Of a stretch of 64,000 nucleotides of DNA, positions 26,138 through 33,880 are shown one piece after another. A program made the translations under genes and the position numbers. This DNA comes from a bacterium (GTDB taxonomy: Bacteria > Hinthialibacterota > Hinthialibacteria > OLB16). The stretch covers positions 124,001 to 188,000 of the forward strand of contig JAJVIK010000007.1 of assembly GCA_022072055.1 (NCBI GenBank), in the 5' to 3' direction. The notes beneath the pieces were generated by a model that did no database searches, was not told where the DNA came from, and was given only the letters and a program-made list of their open reading frames with translations. The number at the start of each line of letters is the position of its first letter. The first letter of the stretch is position 1.

Positions 26138-29100
26138 CTAATTCCTCCCCGGTGTGAGCAGGCTCTTGATCTTTCCAAACATCCCCTTCTTGGGATGAGT
26201 CTCCCTGGGCTCGGTCATCCAGGTCGCGGGCTGACCGGTGTGTTCGGCGAACCCTTCCGGCGCTCTTTCCCGGGCGCCGGTTCGTGTGCGCTCCTCCGTG
26301 TGACGGGAGATTTCCAGTGGGCGCAAATCACCCTCCGATTCGCTGGAGGTCCCTGAGGTGTCCTGCAGCATGCGGTTCCAGGCATCGCGGGTGAGACCGG
26401 TCCCATCCGGCGCGCGAGTCTGGAAACCGGAGGGCGGAGAGAGCCGCTGGCCAAGGCCGGGCCTGGCGGGTTCTTCGTGCTGGACTGCCTCCTCCCAAGG
26501 CTCAGGCTCGAGCGGCGGAGTGGGTTGCCCGCTCCGAGATTCGGATCGATTCATCGATAGCGCGCGTTGCTCCTCGCCGGAGAGCGATCCCAGGTTCGCG
26601 GCGGCGCGCGTGGGCACCCAACGATCGGCTCCGGAGTCCGCCCAGGGATCATCCAGCCTGGGGGTGAACCCTCGCGACTGGGGAGCGGTCGGCGAGACTC
26701 CCGGCGTGGGGGGTTGAGTCGGAGGGGCGGCGGGGGGCTGCGCCGGGGCCGCGCCACCGCTCTTGCGGCGGATTTGCGGCGGGTCGGCCGGCCTTCCCTG
26801 GTACATGAGTCCTTGCGAATCCAACACTTCCCGCATGACCTGGTCGTAGGTCTTTCCGGTACCATCGACCCGGACCTCGCGCTCAAACTCCTGGCGAAGT
26901 TGGGGTGTGATCGCGAACTGGACTCCGGTTTCGGTCCGAACCCGTTGAACCAGGTCCCGCAATGTTCCCTTGAACTGACCGATGGAGTCGGCTTTGCCCT
27001 GACGGAGCGCGCGCACCGCGGCCTCACCCCGGAGCAGTGCGGGAGGCCCGCCGGGCTGAGCGCTCGGTTTGGGCGGAACAGGCTGAGCAGGGGGCGCGGT
27101 GCTTGGGCTCTCCTCGGCCTTGGCGGGTTCCGTCGCGGGCTGGGAAGGCTCCGGTTGGGGAGCCTCGGTCTTGGGAGGCTCCGCGGCGGGTGGAGTGGTC
27201 GCCGCCGGCGCGGGGGCGCTGGGCGTTTCAACCTTGGGTTTTTCCGCCTCGGCGGGCGCGGGAGCCTTTTCCACCTTGGGGGCCTCGACGCTCGGGGCCT
27301 TGGGTTCGGGCTTGGACTCTTGCTTCTTGGGAGCGGCTTTCTCCTCCGAAAGGCCGCGAAGGAGTTCCGACGCGCTGGGGCCGTTCGTCTTCGGCGCTGC
27401 GACCGGCTCGGGAACCGCGGCGGACAGCGGCTCCTCACCTTGCTCGTACGCCCCAAGGAACATGTCGGTCCGGTCCACAAACCTGCCGCGCTCGTCCAGA
27501 TACCCCCAGCGACCGTTTCGGTTGATCCATTGCGGCTCGCCGGACACCGACCACTCTTCCTCGGCTCCCTTGCCGCCGGTGGTGTCGAGCGTGAGCGCCT
27601 TCGGCTCCTGGCGATCCTGGCCGAGAGTCTCTTGTCCCTTGAGGTCCTCCTCGTCCTTGCCGTATTTCTCCAGGGGCGTGTCGAGATTGAGGATGTGCGG
27701 GGTGATGAACAGAAGCAGCTTGCGACGCGTGTCGGCGCGCGCGAGGCTCGAGAAGAAGTATCGGACCCCGGGAATCTTGTTCAGGAACGGCGTGCCCCCG
27801 CTCGATTCGGAGGTGTCGCGGGTGATCAGCCCGCCGATGGCCAACGTGCGGCCATCCTTGAGCACCGCGGTGGTTTCGATGTTGGAGAGCAGGACTCGGA
27901 GCCCCGTGGTGCCTCCACCGATGTCCACTCGACCGTCCGGGGGCACGCTGCTGTTTTCCAGGCCGATGTTGAGCTCCACATAGCCCTTGTCGCTGATGTT
28001 GTAGGCCTCGATCTGAAGCAGGATGCCGACCCGGCGCGTGCGCTGGGTGACAATGTCCCGCGAGGACCCTGAGTAAACATTGTCCTGGAAGCTGCGAACT
28101 CCGATGGGCTCCTCCGAACCGACATTGATGGAGGCGTACTCGCCGCGCTCCACCAGGAGACGCGGACTGGCGATGGTCTGAACATCCGAGTCGTTCTCGC
28201 TCGCGCGCAGACGGGCGAGCACATCCCCGGCGTCCAGCGCGGCGAACTCAAAGGCGTTCTGACCGGCGAGCCGGATGATCCGCTCGCCGTCGGAGATCGT
28301 CGATCCGTCCCCGAACGTGGTCTCCGACATGGCCCCATCCTTAAGGGCCAGCGTGGGGTTCCAGCCGAAGGAATACGAAGCGTTCACATCCAGGATTTCG
28401 GCCTCGACAAAAACCGCGGGGCGCGGGGTGTCGTAAGCGGCGATGGCCTCGGCAATCTGGTCCAGGCGTTCGGGCGTGTCCTGAATGATCATGCGCCCGG
28501 TGTCGGGGTTGGTGATCAGCGAGGCCTCCTCGCTCAAGAGGTTCAGGTCCTCCAGCACGCTGGCCACGTCATCCACATCGTGGAAGCTGATGGTGAAAAC
28601 CCGAATCTCCTTCTTGATGTCCAAGGTCTCGATCAGGAGTTGAATCTCGGCCAGGTTTTCGAGCGTGGTCTTCACGATCAACTGGCTGTTGGCGACATCG
28701 ACCGTGATCGCGTCCTCCTCAAGGTCCGGCAGACGCTCGCGAATCAGGTCGGCGATTTCTTGGGCGTCCCGGTAGAGAATCGGGAAGACCGTGCTCTGCA
28801 CCGGGATGTCCGCGCGGTTGAGGTATTCCTCGATGCGGGCGATGGCCTCGGGGATGTCGCGGACCACGATCAGTTTTTCACTGTCGAGGGCAAGGGCATC
28901 CGCGCCGGGGCGATCCGAGAGGAAGTTGCGGACGAAATCGATGAGTTCCGAGGGACGCTTGAAACGGATCTGGAAAGGCTTTTCCAGAAGCTTCTCCTCG
29001 ATTTTCGGTTTCTCCGCGAGAGGCCGGATCAGGACCCCGCCGGGTTGGGATTCGGTGTCGATCCAGAGGGCGTATTGAACCGCGAGATTATCAAGGACCT

Positions 29101-29431
29101 GGCGGATGGTCTTCTCGCCTTGGACAGTGAGGTTGACCGAGATTTTTTGATCGACCGAACCGGCGACATTGATGCTGATTCCGCCCAGAGTGGAAAGCAG
29201 GTCGGCGATTTCGGTGAGTTTTTGATCCTGAACGGAAATCTCAGTGACCGGGGTGTCCAAACCCGTCGGCTCATCCCCGCTTTCCTGACCGGAGACCGGG
29301 CAGAGGAAGAGCGCCAGAACCGCAACCGTAACCAAAGCGTGGAGTGCCGTGAAAGAAACGAAGCGCGGATTCCGCGTGATCGCGGAACTCGGCGGCCCCC
29401 ACTGCTCCCCCTCAGCAGTGCGCCAAAACAT
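26138..29431 (-). CDS. Secretin (type II/IV pilus-like outer-membrane channel) with extra C-terminal domain
   Basis: The start at 29431 follows GGAGGGGGAG; an in-frame start 42 bases earlier lacks such a site. 1097 residues: signal peptide ending near GQESG, an STN/N0 domain at about 60-135 (EISVQDQKLTEIADLLSTLG), two or three N1-type modules (FPILYRDAQEIADLIRERLP; VFTISFHDVDDVASVLEDLN), the secretin core at about 340-580 (VFVEAEILDVN; TTAVLKDGRTLAIGGLITRD; LLLFITPHILN), a long Pro/Ala/Glu/Lys-rich region, a second STN-like domain at about 800-880 (TLRDLVQRVRTETGVQFAIT; TYDQVMREVLDSQGLMYQGR) and a Pro/Arg-rich tail. The core is that of GspD/PilQ. No gsp or pil assembly genes are adjacent. Confidence 0.88.
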   Translation of the reverse strand: MFWRTAEGEQWGPPSSAITRNPRFVSFTALHALVTVAVLALFLCPVSGQESGDEPTGLDTPVTEISVQDQKLTEIADLLSTLGGISINVAGSVDQKISVNLTVQGEKTIRQVLDNLAVQYALWIDTESQPGGVLIRPLAEKPKIEEKLLEKPFQIRFKRPSELIDFVRNFLSDRPGADALALDSEKLIVVRDIPEAIARIEEYLNRADIPVQSTVFPILYRDAQEIADLIRERLPDLEEDAITVDVANSQLIVKTTLENLAEIQLLIETLDIKKEIRVFTISFHDVDDVASVLEDLNLLSEEASLITNPDTGRMIIQDTPERLDQIAEAIAAYDTPRPAVFVEAEILDVNASYSFGWNPTLALKDGAMSETTFGDGSTISDGERIIRLAGQNAFEFAALDAGDVLARLRASENDSDVQTIASPRLLVERGEYASINVGSEEPIGVRSFQDNVYSGSSRDIVTQRTRRVGILLQIEAYNISDKGYVELNIGLENSSVPPDGRVDIGGGTTGLRVLLSNIETTAVLKDGRTLAIGGLITRDTSESSGGTPFLNKIPGVRYFFSSLARADTRRKLLLFITPHILNLDTPLEKYGKDEEDLKGQETLGQDRQEPKALTLDTTGGKGAEEEWSVSGEPQWINRNGRWGYLDERGRFVDRTDMFLGAYEQGEEPLSAAVPEPVAAPKTNGPSASELLRGLSEEKAAPKKQESKPEPKAPSVEAPKVEKAPAPAEAEKPKVETPSAPAPAATTPPAAEPPKTEAPQPEPSQPATEPAKAEESPSTAPPAQPVPPKPSAQPGGPPALLRGEAAVRALRQGKADSIGQFKGTLRDLVQRVRTETGVQFAITPQLRQEFEREVRVDGTGKTYDQVMREVLDSQGLMYQGRPADPPQIRRKSGGAAPAQPPAAPPTQPPTPGVSPTAPQSRGFTPRLDDPWADSGADRWVPTRAAANLGSLSGEEQRALSMNRSESRSGQPTPPLEPEPWEEAVQHEEPARPGLGQRLSPPSGFQTRAPDGTGLTRDAWNRMLQDTSGTSSESEGDLRPLEISRHTEERTRTGARERAPEGFAEHTGQPATWMTEPRETHPKKGMFGKIKSLLTPGRN

Positions 29432-29660
29432 GAAATCTCCCCCTCCGACTGAGGCAACCCTCCGGGGGCTCATTCCCGGAGCAGCTCGTGGTCACCTGCG
29501 GGTGTTATACGACTAAACGTTTGCGGGTTGCAAGGGTAACTTTCCGAAAGTCCGGGAAAACCTGTGGAAAATGCGGCTATGCTCCATATCACAGTGGACT
29601 GAATACATTAGAGTTCAATCGGATCGACTAACAATCGTATCGAAGCACTGTGAAAGATGT

Positions 29661-29702
29661 GAATAAAAACGGGCCCACCCTCTCCTGTGCCGGGTGGGGC
29701 CC
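29661..29702 (-). terminator. Rho-independent terminator after the oxidoreductase gene
   Basis: On the minus strand, GGGCCCCACCC, an 11-base loop and GGGTGGGCCC (10 pairs with one bulged C) are followed by G and TTTTTATT. It lies about 80 bases beyond the stop of the Gfo/Idh/MocA gene ending at 29780. The rest of 29432-29779 holds the upstream region of the secretin gene and a small repeat at 29727. Confidence 0.8.
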
Positions 29703-29726
29703 TGTATGGGGGGCGCGGAAATGGGG

Positions 29727-29751
29727 GGCGAGAGGGAACACGCCCCTCCAG
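29727..29751. repeat. Short copy of dispersed hairpin repeat end
   Basis: GCGAGAGGGAACACGCCCCTCCAG closely matches the end of the tandem repeat block at 36861-36881 (GCGAGGGACCGCGCCCCTCC). Both are intergenic. A 5-bp GAGGG/CCCTC self-complementarity makes a small hairpin. Confidence 0.45.
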
Positions 29752-29779
29752 TGTATTCACCCTCCATGTGAAAAGCGCT

Positions 29780-30985
29780 CTACAGGCTGTACTGCGGGAC
29801 CTTAATGCGCTCGCCATCTTTGAGCGCCGATTGGTGAGCGATGATCCCGCACACAGTCATGTTCAGGGCTTGAACGATATCCACCAGGGGTTTGCGGTCT
29901 TCGAGAATCGAGAGCACGAATTCGTGGGTGAGATATCCGTGCGAGCCGCCATGGCCGCCGGGGTTCAAACCCGGCGGAAGGGGCGGCCGGGAAAGGTCGG
30001 GAAGGTCCTTCATGGTCCCGCGATACTCCATTCCCTCCATCCAGCCTTGTTCGCCGAAGACTCTTCCGGTTTCGCCGCCCTTGTCGCGGATCCCCATGCA
30101 CATGAGCATGCGCGAGGCTCCCCCCTCGGCGGTCTCAAAGAGCGCGATCTCATCCGTGAAGGTGTTGCCGTAGGGATTGGCGCCGGGTTGCCACGACGGA
30201 AAGCCCGCATTTGATCCGGTGCAGGAGACCGAGACAAAGGGCTTGTCGGTAACCCCCACATAGTAGGCCGTGGAATGGGTGGGGTACCACAAGGGGATCG
30301 AGCCGACCCGCCAATTCTTGTACGAGTCGATCTGGTGGGAGTGGAAGTGGTAGTATTCGCCTTCGGAGTAGATCAGTCGGCCAAACCCGCCCGCCTGGTA
30401 GATCCGGCGCATGGCGTAGCAGTCGGCGTGATAGCTGGAAGTTTCAAACATCATGTACTTGCGGCCGCTGGACTTGACCGCTTCGAGCAGATTCTCGGCG
30501 TCCTCCAGCGAGCCATAGACCGCCGGAACCGCGCTGGCGACATGCTTTCCATGTTTGAGAACCTCGATGCAGTGGCGGGCGTGACTGGGCGCGTCCGTGG
30601 CGACAAAAACCGCCTCCAGGGTGTCATCCTTGACCAGTTCCTCAAGCGATGGATAGGTCTTTTCGCAGCGGCACTCTTTCGCGAGCGCGGCGCAGCGGTC
30701 CGGGAACAGGTCGCTGACCGCCGCCACCTCGACATTGGGGTGGTCCTGAAAGCCGAAGGCGGCGCCAAACCGGCACGCGCCATAGCCGACAATTCCCACA
30801 CGAATCTTCCGGTCGGAAACCGGGGTCCAGCCCTTGCTGGTCGACTCTTCGACAGGGGCCTGCTCAAAACCGGGGATGACCTTCTGGGGTTCTTGAGCGA
30901 AGGCCGACCCAGCCAGTCCGAAGGCGGTTGCGCCCACTCCGGCGGCCTGGAGGAAAGCTCGACGCGAGGTCGATTCCCACTTCAT
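29780..30985 (-). CDS. Tat-exported Gfo/Idh/MocA-family oxidoreductase
   Basis: The chosen start (30985) begins right before a Tat signal (STSRRAFLQAAGVGATAFGL); an ATG 78 bases upstream would add a poor Cys/Pro-rich leader. About 401 residues. The Rossmann motif is VGIVGYGACRFGAAFGFQ and the domain continues with VEVAAVSDLFPDR. The usual EKP motif is replaced by HGKHVASAVPAVYG, so the catalytic Lys seen in most relatives is not in its normal place. The substrate domain follows. It may act on a different substrate or be non-oxidative. Its transcript ends at a clear terminator. It is divergent from ubiX. Confidence 0.82.
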   Translation of the reverse strand: MKWESTSRRAFLQAAGVGATAFGLAGSAFAQEPQKVIPGFEQAPVEESTSKGWTPVSDRKIRVGIVGYGACRFGAAFGFQDHPNVEVAAVSDLFPDRCAALAKECRCEKTYPSLEELVKDDTLEAVFVATDAPSHARHCIEVLKHGKHVASAVPAVYGSLEDAENLLEAVKSSGRKYMMFETSSYHADCYAMRRIYQAGGFGRLIYSEGEYYHFHSHQIDSYKNWRVGSIPLWYPTHSTAYYVGVTDKPFVSVSCTGSNAGFPSWQPGANPYGNTFTDEIALFETAEGGASRMLMCMGIRDKGGETGRVFGEQGWMEGMEYRGTMKDLPDLSRPPLPPGLNPGGHGGSHGYLTHEFVLSILEDRKPLVDIVQALNMTVCGIIAHQSALKDGERIKVPQYSL

Positions 30986-31259
30986 CCCCCGCCACGACGA
31001 GGAGGTGGGGCAGTATGAGGACTCCGGATGCTTTGGGCATGTGGGGCTGGGATCGGATTTCATTTCTCTGGCGCCCTTTACGAAGCGTTTTTCCCAGCCA
31101 CACAGGCGGGAACCTTGCGCAAGACCCTACCGTTTTCCCGGGGGACCGTGAAGGGCGCGCGGAGGCGCTAACCCATCCGGCGAAGGGGTTCTTCCCGCGC
31201 GGAGAGCTTGGCATCATCATGGAGATCCCGAATCGAAGCAGACCCTTGGGAGGAAATCC

Positions 31260-31835
31260 TTGAGAATTGCCATTGGAATCACCGGAGCAAGCGGCGCCAT
31301 CTACGCCCGTCGCCTCCTCGAACGCCTCCATGGGGGGAGGCATGAGCTCCATGTCACCCTCACCGACTATGGAAAACTGGTCTGGCAGGATGAGCTCGGT
31401 GAGAATTTCCGTCACTGGATGGAGACCATGGACTGGTCCGGCGAGGGCGGGAACAGCCGGATGGTGGTCCACTCGGTGAACGACCTTTTCGCGGAGCCTT
31501 CCTGGGGAATGAAGAAGTTTGACGCTTACCTGGTCGTCCCCTGCAGCGCGAAAACCATGTCCTCCATCGCCTGCGGCATCGCGGACAATCTGGTCACCCG
31601 CTTTGGGGATGTGGCCCTCAAGGAGAAGCGCCCGCTGGTCCTGCTGCTGCGCGAGGCCCCCCTGCATGAGCTCCATCTCGAACGTTCCCTCGCGCTCGCC
31701 CGCGCCGGGGCGATTGTGCTGCCCGCCTCGCCCGGGTTTTATCTGAAACCGAAAACCCTGGATGATTTGGTGGAATTCATGGTCGATAAGGTCCTGTCCT
31801 ATCTCCCCGAGCCTATTCCCGGACCCGAAAAGTGA
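31260..31835 (+). CDS. ubiX: UbiX-like flavin prenyltransferase
   Basis: TTG start with a GGAGG site 6 bases upstream. 191 residues with the flavodoxin-like start IAIGITGASGAIYARRLLE, the SAKTMSSIACGIADNLVTR segment and PASPGFYLKPKTLDDLVEFM at the end, which are diagnostic of the UbiX/Pad1 family. These enzymes prenylate FMN to make the cofactor of UbiD-type decarboxylases in ubiquinone or menaquinone synthesis. The coupled downstream ubiA-like gene supports a quinone role; in organisms using the futalosine route the equivalent pair is often called mqnM and mqnP. No ubiD homologue is in the window. Confidence 0.92.
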   Translation: MRIAIGITGASGAIYARRLLERLHGGRHELHVTLTDYGKLVWQDELGENFRHWMETMDWSGEGGNSRMVVHSVNDLFAEPSWGMKKFDAYLVVPCSAKTMSSIACGIADNLVTRFGDVALKEKRPLVLLLREAPLHELHLERSLALARAGAIVLPASPGFYLKPKTLDDLVEFMVDKVLSYLPEPIPGPEK

Positions 31836-32677
31836 TCCGCAAGTATCTCGAGCTCATCAAGTTTTCCCACACCCTTTTCGCGCTCCCCTTCGCGCTGATC
31901 TCGATGCTGGTGGCCGCGAGAGGAGTTCCCGAGGCTCGGATTGTGATTTGGATTCTGGCGGCGATGGTCTCGGCGCGGACCATGGCCATGGCGTTCAATC
32001 GGATTGTGGACCGCGCGGTGGATGCCCAAAACCCGCGCACGGCCTCGCGTCCCTCGGTGACCGGCGAGGTCTCCATCCGGGGGACCTGGGTTCTGTGGGG
32101 CCTTGCTTGTGGAACCTTTCTGGCCTCGTGCCGGATGCTGAATCCCCTCTGTCTCGCGCTTTCGCCCGTGGTCATCGTCGTGCTCAACGGATACTCCTAC
32201 GCCAAGCGCTTCACCCATTGGACCCACCTTTGGTTGGGGCTGTCGCTGGGGATCTCTCCGCTTGGGGCGTGGGCCGCGGTCACCGGAACGCTTTCGCTCG
32301 AACCCGTTCCGCTCGCGCTCGCGGTGCTCCTTTGGGTGGCCGGATTCGACATCATCTATGCGCTTCAAGATGAGGACTTCGACCGCGGGCTGGGCCTCCA
32401 TTCGCTGGTAGTGCGCCATGGGGCCAGGCGCGCGCTGGTTTTCTCGCGCCTGTTCCATGCCGCCGCGCTCGCGCTTCTCTTGAGTTTCGGCGGGTTGCTC
32501 AAGCTCGGCCTGTACTATTTCGTCGGAGTGGCCTTGGTGGGCGCGGCCCTGGCGGTGGAGCAGTCGCTGGTTTCCGCTGAGGACCGCTCGCGGGTGAACG
32601 CGGCTTTCTTCACAGCCAATGGGTTTGTGAGCCTGTCGCTTCTCGCGGCCACCTGTCTCGATCTTTTCCTCGGATGA
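31832..32677 (+). CDS. ubiA: UbiA-family prenyltransferase
   Basis: GTG start overlapping the ubiX stop by 4 bases. 281 residues, mostly hydrophobic with about eight or nine membrane helices. The two Asp-rich motifs that bind the prenyl diphosphate are present: NRIVDRAVDAQNPRT (about residue 50) and YALQDEDFDRGLGLHS (about 172). This matches 4-hydroxybenzoate polyprenyltransferase and its futalosine-pathway relative, both integral membrane enzymes that attach the isoprenoid tail to the quinone ring. Its stop overlaps the next gene, so ubiX-ubiA-glycosyltransferase is a single coupled transcript. Confidence 0.92.
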   Translation: MIRKYLELIKFSHTLFALPFALISMLVAARGVPEARIVIWILAAMVSARTMAMAFNRIVDRAVDAQNPRTASRPSVTGEVSIRGTWVLWGLACGTFLASCRMLNPLCLALSPVVIVVLNGYSYAKRFTHWTHLWLGLSLGISPLGAWAAVTGTLSLEPVPLALAVLLWVAGFDIIYALQDEDFDRGLGLHSLVVRHGARRALVFSRLFHAAALALLLSFGGLLKLGLYYFVGVALVGAALAVEQSLVSAEDRSRVNAAFFTANGFVSLSLLAATCLDLFLG

Positions 32678-33642
32678 ACGCGCCCCGCTTTTCGGTCATC
32701 CTGGTCAACTGGAACACCGCCGCAATGACATGCGAGGTGATCCGCTCGGTGTTCGCGGAGTCCTCGCGGAGCGGTGTTCCGGTCGAAGTCGTGGTGTCCG
32801 ACAACGGCTCCGGCGATGAGAGCGTGACACGCATCCGAGAAGCTTTCCCCGAGGTCCGGGTTATCGAGAACCGCGCCAACCTGGGCTTCTCGCGCGCGGT
32901 CAATCGAGCGCTGCCGCAATGTCATGGGGAGCATGTGGTGCTCCTGAACACTGACGCCACCCTCGAGGAGGGCGCTCTTGCGGCCTTTGTCGAAACCTTC
33001 GAGCGAGCTCCCAAAGTCGGGATTCAAGGCGCGAGCCTGCTCAATCCGGATGGCACCCCGCAGAACTCTTCGGCGCCTTTTCCGAACCTCGCCACCGAGC
33101 TGGTTCCGAAATGGCTCCTCCGCGCGCTCCATCCCAGTGTGTTCGAGTCCAAAGTCCCGCCCGGCTCCACCGAACCTCGGGAGGTGGACTCGGTAATCGG
33201 GGCATGCCTGGTGATCCGCGGCGAGACGCTTCGTGAGATCGGCCCCGTGGACGAACGATTCTTTTTCTTCCTTGAGGAGACCGATTGGTGTTTTCGCGCC
33301 CGCGCGCGAGGATGGAAAGTGGTCGTGAACCCCGGCGCGCGCGTGGTTCATGGGCAGGGGAAGAGCTCGGAAAAAGTCCTCACCGACAGCCGGATCGAGT
33401 TCCATCGTTCGCGCTACCGCTACTTCCGCAAGAATCACGGGGTCCTTTCCGCCGGGTGTCTATTCGTGGGGATGATCTTGAAGCTGGTCGTGGAATCGCT
33501 ATCCGCGTGGACCGTTGTACTCGCCTCGCTGGGGACCTCGAGTCGCGCGCGCCGCCGCGCGCGGGTGGTGAGCGCCCTGCTCGCTTGGCACCTGCTCGGA
33601 TGCCCGAAGGGGTGGGGGTTGGAGGGGAGGTTTCTACTATAG
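32674..33642 (+). CDS. Glycosyltransferase family 2 (rhamnosyltransferase-like)
   Basis: 322 residues starting in ATGA with the ubiA stop. The N-terminal GT-A fold has FSVILVNWNTAAMTCEVIRS, the Asp in DNGSGDE and LLNTDATLEEGAL (metal-binding Asp), with SVIGACLVIRGETLREIGPV and FFFFLEETDWCFRARARGWK (catalytic Asp/Glu) later. Hydrophobic residues at 260-285 may anchor it at the membrane. This resembles dTDP-rhamnosyl or similar transferases building envelope polysaccharides. Co-transcription with the quinone genes is unexplained. Acceptor and donor are unknown. Confidence 0.88.
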   Translation: MNAPRFSVILVNWNTAAMTCEVIRSVFAESSRSGVPVEVVVSDNGSGDESVTRIREAFPEVRVIENRANLGFSRAVNRALPQCHGEHVVLLNTDATLEEGALAAFVETFERAPKVGIQGASLLNPDGTPQNSSAPFPNLATELVPKWLLRALHPSVFESKVPPGSTEPREVDSVIGACLVIRGETLREIGPVDERFFFFLEETDWCFRARARGWKVVVNPGARVVHGQGKSSEKVLTDSRIEFHRSRYRYFRKNHGVLSAGCLFVGMILKLVVESLSAWTVVLASLGTSSRARRRARVVSALLAWHLLGCPKGWGLEGRFLL

Positions 33643-33817
33643 ACTGAGTGTGGCGTGGGACCGCATACTTAACGGATCGGATTTGGGAAGAGAAGTCAGG
33701 GGAGGTCATCGGATTCGAGAGGTTCTACTACCATCCGGAGGGCGCCCTGGAGGGAGTGAGCTTCGAAACAGCCTCAGCGTCGGTTTGAGCACGATGGAGT
33801 CTCGCACAAATTGATCC

Positions 33818-33847
33818 TTGAGCCGCGCGCACGTCTCTCCCTATAAT
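33818..33847 (+). promoter_or_regulatory. Sigma-70 type promoter for the DUF1549/DUF1553 gene
   Basis: TTGAGC at 33818-33823, 18-base spacer, perfect TATAAT at 33842-33847. Transcription would begin near 33854, downstream of the TTG that opens the longest frame, which supports the ATG at 33881 as the true start. The stretch 33643-33817 before it has no feature that I can see. Confidence 0.6.
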
Positions 33848-33880
33848 CCTCCCCAGCGGGGTGCGCCCGCCGAGAGACCC

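Noticed and set aside
26567-28072. 501-codon open frame opposite the secretin gene
   Set aside because: Gly/Arg/Leu-rich composition produced by the antisense of a Pro/Ala-rich region; not a gene.
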